This document shows, in pieces, positions 49,311 through 61,700 of a DNA stretch of 64,000 nucleotides. How positions within the stretch are numbered: position 1 is the stretch's first letter; every line of letters begins with the position of its first letter. The DNA lies in contig CANTUR010000450.1 in NCBI GenBank assembly GCA_947683625.1, positions 124,001 to 188,000 on the forward strand. Reading direction: 5' to 3'. This DNA is from Mallotus nudiflorus (Eukaryota > Streptophyta > Magnoliopsida > Malpighiales > Euphorbiaceae). Made by a program: the position numbers and the translations under genes. The notes under the pieces were generated by a model. The model ran no database searches and was not told the origin of the DNA. It saw nothing but the letters and a program-made list of their open reading frames with translations.

Positions 49311-50123
49311 TGATACGATCCTTAAAAGGGTAAATTTATGAAGTCTACACATCAGTAAAGTCAAGTACAAAGCTTGGATGAATTTTTGGGTTATTTTCTA
49401 TTTTGGAGTCAATAAGGAAGATTCAAGAAGATTTTACAAGATATGAGAAGGTTCAAGGATATTCCAAGTGAAAGTCAACAAGTCAAAGTCAAATTCAAAG
49501 TCAACAAGTCAAAGTTAATGGTCAACATCCAACTTGACATGTGACATGGCATGCTTCAAAGTTTAGTTGTCATTAGTTATTTGTTTAGTTGTCATGAGTT
49601 GTCAATTTGACTTTTCAATGCTTAGTTGTCATGAGTTGTCAATTTGACTTTTCAAAGCTTAGTTGTCATATTTTTGAAGGGATCCTATTTAGTAAAGGAT
49701 TTTCCTTTATAAGTGTCTTTAGGAATAAGTAAGAAAACCTATTCTTTCAAGGATTAGGATGTTTACATGCCTAAATAAAGGCCATATCAATGTAGCATGA
49801 ATTTAAGAATGAGTTTTATCAATTAAATTTCAATTCTTATGAGGTTAAAGTCCTTCTCTTTTGTTCTTAAAAGAACTTTTGTGAATTTATCAAGTGAAGG
49901 CTTGGTATATTCAAACCTAGTTTAATTTAGACTTAAAATTGACTTTGTTAATCTTAGGTTTACATTAAACAACCTTTAATTCTTTATAATTAAGGTTCTT
50001 AAGTACAAGTTATTTAAGGGTCTTATTAGGGATTAGAGTTTTTTTGCTTGATTTATGAACAATCCTTGGCAAGGTTATCAAGATTGAATACAAGTTTGGT
50101 ATAAGTTAACCACGTTCGTATCA
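49311..50123 (+). mobile_element. Solo LTR of family A
   Basis: 813 bp, TGATACGATCC...CGTTCGTATCA. Perfect 5-bp target duplication AGTAC (49306-49310 and 50124-50128). Removing it restores a type III monomer. It gives the full extent of LTR A and defines the fragments at 1751-2724 and 58486-58739. Confidence 0.93.
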
Positions 50124-53100
50124 AGTACCAAATGCATATTCATAATACTAAGTACATATTCTACAAAGCTAAACTTGTGAATATAACTGAAATAATTGAA
50201 TCCATAATTTGTGCACATTTGCGCTTGTTTCAATGAAAAACTTGAACTCGTTAAAATTTGTACACAAATGGTTTTCAACATGTTATCCAATATTCCAATT
50301 ACAAATTCACCATACTAAGTACATATTCTACCATTCAAAACTCCTGAATATAATTGACATAATTGAATGCAGAATTTGTGCATGTTTGCGCATGTTCGAA
50401 CGCAAATTGTGAACTCATGCAAATTTATGTGTAATGTTTTTTCACAAGTTATCCATTTTTCCAATTGCATATTGAATGTTCTAAAATCATATTCTAATAT
50501 TCTAAACTCTTAAATCCAATTGAAATACACATACATTTGTGAATGTTTGAACCCAAAACCTGAACTCATGCAAATTTATACGCAAATGGTTTTCAATATG
50601 TTATCCAAAGTACCAATTGCATATTCATAATACTAAGTAAATATTCTACCATGCTAAATTTTTTAATACAACTGAAATAATTGAATGCCAATTTGTGCAC
50701 ATTTGTGAATGTTTGAACCCAAAACCTGAACTCGTGCAAATTTAAGCACAAATGGTTTTCAAAATGTTATCCAATGTTCCAATTGAATATGCACCATAAT
50801 TAGGTACATATTCTACCATGCTAAAACTCCTGAATATAATTGACTTAATTAACTGCACAATTTGTGCACATTTGTGCATGTTAGAATGCAAATTGTGAAC
50901 TCATATAAATTCGCGCATAATGCTTTTGAACATGCTATTAATTGTTCCAATTGCATATTGAATATCCTAAAATCATATTCCAACATTCCAAAGTCATAAA
51001 TCAAATTGATTTAATTGAATGAACAATTTGTGCACATTTACGAATGTTTGAACCCAAAACTTGAACTCGTGCAAATTTATGCACAAATGGTTTTCAACAT
51101 GTTATCCAAAGTACCAATTGCATATTCATAATACTAAGTACGTATTCTACCATACTAAACTTTTGAATATAACCAAAATAATTGAATGCATAATTTGTGC
51201 ACATTTGCGCTTGTTTGAACCCAAAACCTTAACTCATGCAAATTTAGGTACAAATGGTTTTCAACATATTATCCAAAGTACCAATTGCATATTCATAATA
51301 CTAAGTACATATTCTATGATGCTAAACTTGTGAATATAACTGAAATAATTAAATGCACAATTTGTGCATATTTGCGCTTATTTGAATGCAAAACTTGAAC
51401 TTGTGCAAATTTATCCATTTTTCCAATTGCATTTTCACCATACTAAGTACATATTCTAACTTTCTAAACTTCTGAAAAAAATTGACATAATTGAATGCAC
51501 AGTTTGTGCACGTTTGCGCATGTTAGAACGTATATTGTGAACTCATGCAAATTTGCGCATAATGGTTTTGAACATGTTACCCATTGTTCCAATTACATAT
51601 TGAATATAATAAAATCATATTCCAAATTTCCATACTCATAAAATCAAATTGATTTAATTGAATACATAATTTATGCACGTTTGCGAATGTTTGAACCCAA
51701 AACCTAAATGCGTGCAAATTTATGCACAAATAGTTTTCAACATGTTATCCAAAGTAACAATTGCATATTCATAATACTATGTACATATTCTACCATGCTA
51801 AACTTAAGAATATAATAGAAATAATTGAATGCACAATTTGTGCACATTTGCACTTGTTTGAACACAAAACTTGAACTTGTGCAAATTTATGGGCAAATGG
51901 TTTTCAACATATTGTCCAATGTTCCAGTTGCTTATTCACCATACTAAGTACATATTCTACCATTCTAAACTCCTAAATATAATTGATGTAATTGAATGTA
52001 GAATTTGTGCATGTTTGCGCTTATTAGAACGCAAATTATTAACTCATGCGAATTGGCACACAATGGTTTTGAACATGTTATCCATTGTTCCAATAGCATA
52101 ATGAATATTCTAAAATCATATTCCAACATTCCAAACTCATAAATCAAATTGATTTAATTGCATGCACAATTTCTGCACATTTGCGAATGTTTGAACCCAA
52201 AACCTAAACTCGTGAAAATTTATGCACAAATGGTTTTCAACATGTTATCCAAAGTACCAATTCCTTATTCCTAATACTAAGTATAGATTGTACCATGCTA
52301 AACTTGTGAATATAAAAGAAATAATTGAATGCACAATTTGTGCATATTTTTGCTTGTTTGAATTCAAAACTTGAACTCATGAAAATTTGTGCACAAATGG
52401 TTTTTAACATGTTATCCAATTTTCCAATTGAATTTTCACTATACTAAGTACATATTCTACCATTCTATGCTTCTAAATATAATTGACATAATTGAATGCA
52501 CAGTTTGTGCACGTTTGCGCATGTTAGAATGCAAATTGTGAACTCATGCAAATTTGCGCATAATGATTTTGAATATGTTACCCATTGTTCTAATTTCATA
52601 TTGAATATCCTAAAATCATATTCCAACATTCCATACTCATAAATTAAATTGATTTAATTGAATACACAATTTGTGCACATTTGCGAATGTTTGAATTAAA
52701 AACCTGAACTCGTGCAAATTTATGCACAAATGGTTTTCAATATGTAATCCAAAGTACCAATTGCATATTCATAATACTAAGTACATATTCTACCATGATA
52801 AACTTGTGAATATAACAGAAATAATTGAATGCACAATTTATGCACATTTGCGCTTATTGGAATGCAAAACTTGAACTCATGAAAATTTGTGCACAAATGG
52901 TTTTCAACATGTTATCCAATGTTCCAGTTGCATATTCACCATAATAAGTACATATTCTATCACTTGAAACTCCTGATTATAGTTGACATAGTTGAATGCA
53001 AAATTTGTGCATGTTTGCACATATCAGAACACAAATTGTGAACCCATGCAAATTTGCACACAATGGTTTTGAACAAGTTATCCATTATTCCAATTGCATA

Positions 53101-53600
53101 ATGAATATTCTAAAATGATATACTCATAAATCAAATTGATTCAATTGAATGCACAATTTGTGCACATTTGCGAATATTTGAACCCAAAACATGAACTCAT
53201 GCAAATTTATGCACAAATGGTTTTTAATTTGTTATCCAATGTACCAATTGCATATTATTAATACTAAGTACATATTCTATAATTATAAACTTGTTAATAT
53301 AACCGAAATAATTGAATGCACAATTTGTGCACATTTTTGCTTGTTTGAATGCAAAACTTGAACTCGTGCAAATTTGTGCACAAATGGTTTTCTACTTGTT
53401 ATCCAATGTTCCAATTGCATTTTCACCATAATAAGTGCATATTCTACCTTTCTAAACTCCTGAATATAATTGAATTAATTGAATGCACATTTATGCATGT
53501 TAGAATGCAAATTGTGAACTCATGCAAATTTGCGAATAATGGTTTTGAACATGTTATCCATTGTTCCAAGTTTATATTTAATATCCTAAAATCATATTAA
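50124..53600 (+). repeat. Satellite array, forward orientation
   Basis: About 21 monomers. The order is mostly I-II-III, with places where two type III monomers follow each other (51105 and 51272, exactly 167 bp apart). It ends at about 53600 in a type II monomer where pol sequence starts. Confidence 0.92.
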
Positions 53601-53605
53601 AATCA

Positions 53606-54075
53606 TTTAATATCCTAACAAGTTGTGCAACATGATTGTGGATAGTGGAAGTTGTACTAATGTAGCAAGCACTTTGCTAGTGGAGAAATTAAAGTTGCCT
53701 ACTACCAAGCACCCAAGACCATACAAGTGGCGGTGGAGTTGTAAAGGTAAATAAGCAAGTTCTAGTTTCTTTTCAAATTGGTAGATATAAGGATGAGGTG
53801 TTGTGTGATGTGTTACCAATGTTGGCCGAACATATGTTGTTGGGGAGACCTTGGCAATATGATAAAAGGGCTAATCATGATGGATTCTAAAATATGTATA
53901 CTTTGACTACGGATGGAAAAAGGTTTAACCTTGGACCATTAACTCCAAAACAAATTTTTAAAGACCAAATGCACATCAAGCAATAATATGAAGAAATGGG
54001 TTCTTCATTGGGAAATTCTTTGGGAAGGGAAACCTTTGAGAGTAAAGAAAAAGGTGAGATGAGTGAACCTAAAAA
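53606..54075 (+). pseudogene. Protease fragment of C type in element G
   Basis: Begins with codons like NKLCNMIVDSGSCTNVAS, the retropepsin active site, and LPTTKHPRPYK as in element C (near 20980-21060 on the other strand). A short deletion and frameshift at 53730 remove part of the domain. VLCDVLPMLAEHMLLGRPW and a stop at 53890 follow. The last part ends in sequence like 20590-20650 of element C. Inactive fragment. Confidence 0.82.
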
Positions 54076-54107
54076 ATTGACTTAATTCCTTAAATTGACT
54101 TAAGGTG

Positions 54108-54360
54108 AAAAGGCATAGAACATTAAATTGACTTAATTCCTAGGGCAGCCATACCCAATCGACCAGTATATAGAGCAAATCCAAGAGAAACAAAGGATAT
54201 CCAAACATAAGTGGAGGAGTTGTTAGCTAAAGGGTATGTAAGGGAAAGTCTTAATCCTTATTCTGTTCCTGTCATTCTTATGCCAAAGAAGGATGGAACG
54301 TGGAGGATGTCTGTGGATTGCAGAGCCATAAATAAAATCACTATAATGTATCATCATCCT
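54108..54360 (+). pseudogene. RT start of element G
   Basis: Matches 28466-28686 of element D: the IPNRPVYRANPRETKD region, KGYVRESLNPY, PKKDGTWRMSVDCRAINKIT. A stop lies in VEELLAKGYV... upstream region (taa near 54210). It is interrupted at 54360 inside the HPIPRL motif by solo LTR F and continues at 55287. Confidence 0.8.
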
Positions 54361-55286
54361 TGATATGAACCCACTAGACGACCTGCTCTAGGAACCCATT
54401 CAACATGAACCCAAACCCACGCTCTCAAGGAAAGTTCAAATCAAGTTCCAATTCAGACATAGAGAACCTTCACCTCATGTTTAGTTAGTCCAAACAACCA
54501 AAGCTATATCAAAACTTTAACCTTTGAACAATAACAAATAAGCAAAAAAGGTTATTAAAAAGATGCCATAATCTACTGTCTGAAACATAGATTGATAAGT
54601 CATAAAGGTTGTTACATGGTTAACCACCAAGTAACCAAAGAGAATCCTCTCTAAATTTTATTAATCATCCATGATTGCACACCCTCTAGGTTACATAAAA
54701 TAAGGCCTTTATATAGGCTTAAAGAAACCCTAAATAAAACCTAATTAATATCCTAACTAAACAAGAAAACAAAATCCTTCTTAAATAAGAAAATATAATT
54801 CTACTTAAATAAGAAAATATAATCCTAATTAAATTCGGATTTACTTATGCAGCACATTGTAGCACACTTTTCAATATGATTATGGCCAAATTAACTTAAG
54901 CCCAAAACATAAAAGTTGTAGCTCTTATTGTTATCTTTCATCATCATCTTGAATCACTTCATTTGGATCTATATTGAGTGAGATACTGCCCATTTACTGA
55001 TGTATATTCAGTCTGCCCAGTTTTATTCACGATCTGATAATATTTCATAACTTTAGCTTAGGTATAAGGCCGAATTAACTCTGGATATCTTCATCAGAGT
55101 TTTCTAGATTTCAACATCTTCTTGAATCATCTCAATCAGAGTTTTTTAGAGTGATTTATGGCTAAAATACTGAAGTATGCTACACAAAATACGAATTTAT
55201 GCTAATTGCTCTTTTCTTGAATGAACGGTGCCTTATTAGCATGAACAAATCTTGAAATATTCCTCTTTGGAGCTAGGATCACATCA
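54361..55286 (-). mobile_element. Solo LTR of family F inside RT of element G
   Basis: 926 bp in minus orientation, plus-strand ends TGATATGAACCC...GATCACATCA. Target duplication ATCCT (54356-54360 and 55287-55291). Removing it rejoins the RT codons for HPIPRL. It is related to the solo LTR at 47818-48755. Confidence 0.92.
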
Positions 55287-56320
55287 ATCCTATTCCTAGA
55301 TTAGGTGATATGCTTGATGAGTTATATGGTTCTTGTTTGTTCACTTAAATAGACTTGAAATTTGGTTATTATCAAATCCGAATGAATGTTGGTGATGAAT
55401 GGAAAACAACTTTTAAGACTAAGTATGGGTTGTATGAGTGGCTTATTACGCCCTTTGGTCTTACTAATGCACCTAACACATTCATGCGACTGATGAACCA
55501 TGTGTTACGAAATTACTTGGGTAAATTTTTTGTTGTTTACTTTGATGATATTCTGATTTACTCTAAGTGTTTAAATGATCATGTTATGCATGTGTGAATT
55601 GTACTAGAAACACTTAAATAAGAAAAGTTGTATGCAAACCTTAAAAAGTGTAGTTTTTGCATGAATAAGGTTAATTTTCTTGGTTTTGTTGTATTTAGTC
55701 AAGGCATAGAGGTTGATGAGGAGAAGGTTAGGGCTACTAAAGAGTGGCCAAAACCTAAAAATGCTAGTGAGGTGAGGAGTTTTCATGGGCTTGTTAGTTT
55801 CTATAGGAGATTCATTAAAGATTTCAGCACTATAGCCGCACCTTTGAATGAATTAATTAAGAAAAATGTTGGATTTGTTTGGGGTCATGCACAAGAACAT
55901 GCATTTAATGAACTTAAGGATAAATTGTGTAATGAACCTTTGCTTGCTTTACCTAACTTTGATAAAACTTTTGAGATTGAATGTGATGCTAGTGGCATAG
56001 GGATTGAAGCTGTTTTGATGCAGGATCAAAGACCACTAATGTATTTTAGTGAAAAGTTAAGTGGGGCAACCTTGAAATATCGAACTTATGATAAGGAATT
56101 ATATGCATTGGTTCGAGCTTTGCAAACATGGCAACATTATTTGTGGCCTAGGGAGTTTGTGATACACACTGACCATGAAAGTTTAAAGCATTTGAAGGGT
56201 CAAGATAAGCTGAACCGTAGGCATGCCAAATGGGTGGAGTTCATATAAACATTTCCATATGTGATTAAGTATAAGCAAGGTAAAGAGAATGTGGTTACTA
56301 ATGCATTCTCTAGAAGGTAC
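55287..56320 (+). pseudogene. RT-RNase H of element G
   Basis: Continues RT after the solo LTR: PIPRLGDMLDEL, GYYQIRMNVGDEWK, GLYEWLITPFGLTNAP and the catalytic YFDDILIYSK. TGA at 55595 and TAA at 55619 are in frame. It then stays open from 55628 to 56248 with LYANLKKCSFCMNKVNFLGF, FYRRFIKDFSTIAAPLNEL, RNase H FEIECDASGIGIEAVLM, and TDHESLKHLKGQ. A TAA at 56246 stands where Glu or Lys is expected in FIETFPYV. The last RNase H aspartate, normally in ADALSRR, is replaced: the sequence reads TNAFSRR. RNase H would be inactive even without the stops. Confidence 0.88.
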
Positions 56321-57606
56321 ACCTTACTTAACTCTCTTACTGCTAAATTATTAGGTTTTGAGTTTATAAAGGAGTTGTATCCACATAATGATGATTTTGG
56401 TGATATATATGCATCTTGTGACAATGGGGTTGTTTCGGATGATTTTTACTTGTTTGATGGTTTCTTGTTTAAAAGAAATAGATTGTACATTCCTAAGTGT
56501 TCTATAAGGGAATTATTAATTAAGGAGGCACATGGAGGAGGCTTAATGGGGCATTTTAGGGTAAATAAGACCTATGATATGCTATTAGAACATTTCTTTT
56601 GGCCTAGTATGAAACATGATGTGTATAAAGTTTGTGAGCATTGCATTACATGCAGAGAGGCTAAGTCTAGGTTGAAACCACATGGGTTATACACACCATT
56701 ACCCATTCCTAGTGAACCTTGGATTGATTTGTCTATGGATTTTGTGCTTGGATTGCCTAGAAGTAGGAAAGTTCATGATAGTATCTTTGTTGTGGTTGAT
56801 AGATTTAGTAAAATGGCTCATTTTATACCATGTCATAAAACTGATGATGTTAAGTTAATTGCTGATTTTTTTTTCAAAGAAGTTGTGCGTTTATATGGCA
56901 TACCTAGGAGCATTATTAGTGATAGGGATGTTAAGTTTTTGAGTCATTTTTGGCGTGTGTTATGGGGAAAGTTAGGAACTAAGCTATTATTTTCAACTAC
57001 TTGTCACCCTCAAATAGATGGGCAAACTGAAGTAGTTAATAGGACTTTGATTACTTTGCTTAGGGCAATCATAGAAAAGAACATTAGGATGTGGCAGGAT
57101 TGTTTACCATTTGTGGAGTTTGCTTACAATAGGGCTATTCATAGCACTACTAATTGCTCTCCATTTGAGATTGTTTATGGATTTAATCCACTTACTCCTA
57201 TTGATTTATTGCCACTGCCACCTAACAATTTTGTGAGTGTTAATGCTAATTCTAAGGCAGATTTGGTGAAGAAGTTACATAAGCAAGTTAAGGAGAGGAT
57301 TGAGAAGAAAAATGCTAAAGTAGCTTCATATGTGAATAAGGGAAGGAAGCCAATGATTTTTCAGCCTAGAGATTGGGTTTGGGTGCATTTTTGCAAAGAA
57401 AGGTTTCCACTTTAAAGGAAGTCTAAGCTAAACCCAAGAGGAGATGGTCCTTTTCAAATACTTGAAAGGATTAATGACAACGCATACAAAGTGGACCTAC
57501 CTGGTGAGTATAATGTTAGTGCTTGATTCAATGTGGCTGATTTGAGTTCTTTTGATATAGGTGATGCTTTAGATTCGAGGATGAATCCTTTTGAGGAGAG
57601 GGGAAA
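56261..57606 (+). pseudogene. Integrase of element G, catalytic part intact
   Basis: 384 codons are open (56261-57415). Zinc domain: KEAHGGGLMGHFRVNKTY, CEHCITC (HHCC complete). Catalytic core: LSMDFVLGLPRS (Asp), SDRDVKFLSHFWRVL (Asp), GQTEVVNRTL (Glu), with usual spacing, then FAYNRAIHSTT and GDWVWVHF-type residues (DWVWVHFCKERF). A stop after RFPL (57415) precedes RGDGPFQILERINDNAYKV (GPY/F-like), a TGA within the YNVSATFNV-like segment, and SRMNPFEERGND next to the polypurine tract. The frame goes on into the LTR with RPITRSQSKKL. It is the best-preserved integrase in the window but lacks its C-terminal part because of the stops. Confidence 0.88.
57596..57606 (+). other. Polypurine tract of element G
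   Basis: GAGAGGGGAAA directly before the 3' LTR start TGATATAGAGC. Confidence 0.82.
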
Positions 57607-58485
57607 TGATATAGAGCAGCCAACACACCAAGTTCAAAGAATTCAACATGATGAAGATGAGCATGGTCAAGAAGGCAAGGATTAAGTTCAAGAGGTTTTG
57701 AGTCCAATCAGCATGCCTCAAAGACCTATAACAAGGTCTCAATCTAAGAAGCTTTAAGAAGCCTTAATCCATCATCTACAAGGCTTAATGAACTTAGCTA
57801 GTGAAAGTTTACAAGGACACCAAAGCTTTGTGCCAAGTTTAGCTCAAGTTCAATACAACTTAATTCAAGTCCAAGTTATTAATGGGTTTAATTAAGTATA
57901 TAATGGGCCTCATTTGTTATGGGCTGGCCGAATATGCATGGGAGAGTTATTTAAGCATTGTTATTTAGGTTTAATTATGTTAAATAAGGGCTGGATGAAT
58001 TTGTTATTTTAAAAGCCCATTAGTTTTAGTTAGTTTAATTATTCATAAAATAGGAAGTATGTCAAAATTCCTATTTGAGGTCTGATTAGATTAGTTTCCT
58101 ATTTTTGTGATTAGGGTTATTAGTTTTCCTTACTCACTAAGGAAAACCTTGTAAAGGCTATATATATATGCCTTGGACAAATTTTATTATTCAGAATTGA
58201 AGTTTTAAAACCTAAAGGTTGTTTTGCTTTTATCTTTGTGTTCTTGTGTAGAATACATGTTTTAAGGAACATTCAAGTAGATTGATCATCTTCTTATGGA
58301 GTGTTTTGAAATTGGAATTTAGAAATGAGTTTTCTTTATTCTAATTCTTTGATCATCTAAGTAATCTGATTTCTAACCATTCTTAGGGGTAGTTGCTGAA
58401 TTGACTATTGGGGTTTTCAAGTTAATGCTTCGGGGGTTCGAATACATAAAGGGTTCTCAAGCTTATTCTTGGAGGTTTCGTATTA
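57607..58485 (+). repeat. 3' LTR of element G (family D)
   Basis: 879 bp, TGATATAGAGCAGCC...GGTTTCGTATTA. It corresponds to LTR D at 24566-25445. A TATA sequence lies at 58159-58170. Instead of genomic flank, it is followed at once by a piece of LTR A. Confidence 0.9.
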
Positions 58486-58739
58486 AGAACTTTAGTGAAT
58501 TTATCAAGTGAAGGCTTAGTACATTCAAACCTAGTTTAATTTAGACTTAAAATTGACTTTGCTAATCTTAGGTTCACATTAAACAACTTTTAATTCTTTA
58601 TAATTAAGGTTCTTAAGTACATGTTATTTAAGGGTCTTGTTGGGGATTAGAGTTTTTTTTGTTTGATTTATGATACGATCCTTGGCAAGGTTATCAAGAT
58701 TGAATATGGGTTTGGTACAAGTTAACCATGCTTGTATCA
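58486..58739 (+). mobile_element. 3' fragment of LTR A
   Basis: The last ~254 bp of LTR A (compare 49870-50123), ending in TATCA at 58739. Satellite in reverse orientation starts at 58740. No target duplication can be seen because the left end is fused to LTR D. Confidence 0.82.
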
Positions 58740-61700
58740 GAATATGTACTTAGTATTATGAATATGCAATTGGTACTTTGGATAACATGTCTAAAACCAT
58801 TTGTGCATAAATTTGCACAAGTTCAAGTTTTGGGTACAAAGATTCACAAATGTGCACAAATTATATATTTAATTAAATCAATTTGATTTATGAGTTTGGA
58901 ATGTTGGAATATGAATTTGAATATTTGATATGCAATTGGAACAATGGATAACATGTTTAAAACCATTATGCATAAATTTGCATTAGTTCACAATTTGCGT
59001 TGTAACTTGCGCAAACGTGCACAAATTGTGCATTCAATTATGTCAATTAAATTTAGGAGTATAGCATGGTAGATCATGTATTTAGTATGGTGAATATATA
59101 ATTGGAAGAGTAGATAACATACTGAAAACCATTTGAGCACAAATTTGCTCGAGTTCAAGTTTTGCGTTCAAACAAGCGCAAATGTGCACAAATTGTGCAT
59201 TCAATTATTTCAGTTATATTCACAAGTTTAGCATGGTAGAATATGTATTTACAAGTTTAGCATGGTAGAATATGTACTTAGTATTATGAATATGCAATTG
59301 GCACTTTGGATAACATGTTGAAAACCATTTGTGCATAAATTTGCACAAGTTCAGGTTTTGCATGCAAAAATTTGCAAATGTGAAAATATTATGCATTCAA
59401 TTAAATCAATTTGATTTATAAGATTGGAATGTTGGAATATGATTTTGTATATTCGATACGCAATTTGAACAATGAATAACATGTTCAAAACCATTATGCG
59501 CAAATTTGCATGAGTTTAACATTTGCGTTGTAACTTGTGTAAACATGCACAAATTGTGCATTCAATCATGTCAATTACATCCAAGAGTTTAGCATGGTAG
59601 AATATGTACTAAGTATGGTGAATATGCAATTAGAACATTGGATAACATGTTGAAAACCATTTGTGCATAGATTTGCTCGAGTTCAAGTTTTGCGTTCAAA
59701 CAAGTGCAAATGTGCACAAACTGTGCATTCAATTATTTAAGTTATATTCATAAGTGTAGAATGTTAGAATATGTTTTTAGTATTATGAATATGCAATTGG
59801 TACTTTGGATAACATGTTGAAAACCATTTGTGCATAAATTTGCACGAGTTCAGGTATTGGGTTCAAATATTCGCAAATGTGAACAAGTTGTGCTTTCAAT
59901 TAAATGAATATTCAATATGCAATTGGAATAGTGGATACATTGTTCAAAACCATTATACATAAATTTGCATGAGCTCACAATTTGCGTTCTAATATAGGCA
60001 AACTGTGCATTCAATTATTTCAATTATATTTAGGAGTTTAGCATGGTGGAATATGTACTTAGCATGGTGAATATGTAACTGGAATAGTGGATAACATGTT
60101 GAAAACCATTTGCGCACAAATTTGCTTGAGTTCAAGTTTTGTGTTCAAACAAGCGCAAATGTGCACAAATTGTGCATTCTATTATTTTAGTTATATTCAT
60201 ATGTTTGGCATGATAAAATATGTGCTTAGTATTATGAATATGCAATTGGTACTTTGGATAACATGTTGAAAACTATTTGTGCATAAATTTGCACAAGTTC
60301 AGGTTTTGGGTTTAAACATTCACAAATGTGCACAAATTGTGCATTCAATTTAATTAATTTGATTAATGAGTTTGGATTGTTGGAATATGTTTTTGAATAT
60401 TCAATATGCAATTGGAACAATGGATAGCATGTTCAAAACCATTATGCACAAATCTGTATGAGTTCACAATTTGTGTTTTAACTTGCGCAAACGTGCACAA
60501 ATTGTGTATTCCATTACATCAATTATATTCAGGAGTTTAGCCTAGTAGAATATTTATTTAGTATTATTAATATGCAATTGGTACTTTGGATAACATGTTG
60601 AAAACCATTTGTGCATAAATTTACGCAAGTTTAGGTTTTGGGTTCAAATATTCGTAAATGTGTGCAAATTGTTCATTCAATTAAATCAATTTTATTTATG
60701 AGTTTGGAATGTTAGAATATGATTTTGAATATTCAATATGCATTTGGAATAATGGATAACATGTCCAAAACCATTATGCGCAAATTTGCATAAGTTCAGA
60801 ATTTGCATTGTAACTTGCGCAAACGTACACAAATTGTGCATTCAATTATGTCAATAATATTTAGGATTTTAGCATGGTAGAATATGTACTTATTATTGTG
60901 AATTTACAATTGGAAGATTGGATAACATGTTGAAAACCATTTGTACACAAATTTGTACGAGTTCAAGTTTTCAGTTCAAACAGGCGCAAATGTGCACAAA
61001 CTGTGCATTCAATTATTTTAGTTATATTCACAAGTTTATCATGGTAGAATATGTACTTAGTATTAGGAATATGCAATTAGTACTTTGGATAACATGTTGA
61101 AAACCATTTCTGTAAAAATTTGCACAAGTTCAGGTTTTGGGTTCAAAGATTCACAAATGTGCATAAATTGTGCTTTCAATTCAATCAATTTGATATATGA
61201 GTTTGGAATGTTGGAATATCATTTTGTGTATTCGATATGGAATTGGAACAATGGATAACATGTTTAAAACCATTACGCACAAATTTGCATGAGTTCATAA
61301 TTTGCATTATAACATGCACAAACATGCACAAATTGTGCATTCAGTAATGTCAATTAAATTCAGTAGTTTAGCATAGTAGAATATGCACTTAGTATGGTGA
61401 ATTTACAGTTGGAAGATTGGATAACTTGTTGAAAACCATTTGTTCACAAATTTGCACGAGTTCAAGTTCTGCGTTCAAACAAGCGCAAATTTGCACAAAC
61501 TGTGCATTCAATTATATAGTTATATTCAAAAGTTTAGCATGGTATAATATGTACTTAGTATTTTGAATATGTAATTGGTGCTTTGGATAGCATGTTGAAA
61601 AGCATTTTTGCATAAATTTGCACAAGTTTAGGTTTTGGGTTAAAAGGTTCGAAAATGTGCATAAATTGTGCATTCAATTCAACCATTTTTATTTAAGAGT

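Larger units (their letters stand above)
53601..58485 (+). mobile_element. Element G, chimeric 5'-truncated CRM-type element
   Basis: Plus strand: PR fragment of C type, an abrupt join near 54075-54110 to RT of D type, then RNase H, IN, polypurine tract and 3' LTR of family D. The 5' LTR, leader and gag are absent. A solo LTR F is inserted in RT. The join has repeated ATTGACTTAATTCC words on both sides, so microhomology may have mediated it. Confidence 0.83.

Noticed and set aside
53601..58485. Integrated plant pararetrovirus as the source of the RT sequences
   Set aside because: LTRs, tRNA-Met primer site, polypurine tract and an integrase with an HHCC and three-acid core identify LTR retrotransposons. 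There is no movement protein or coat-like gene.
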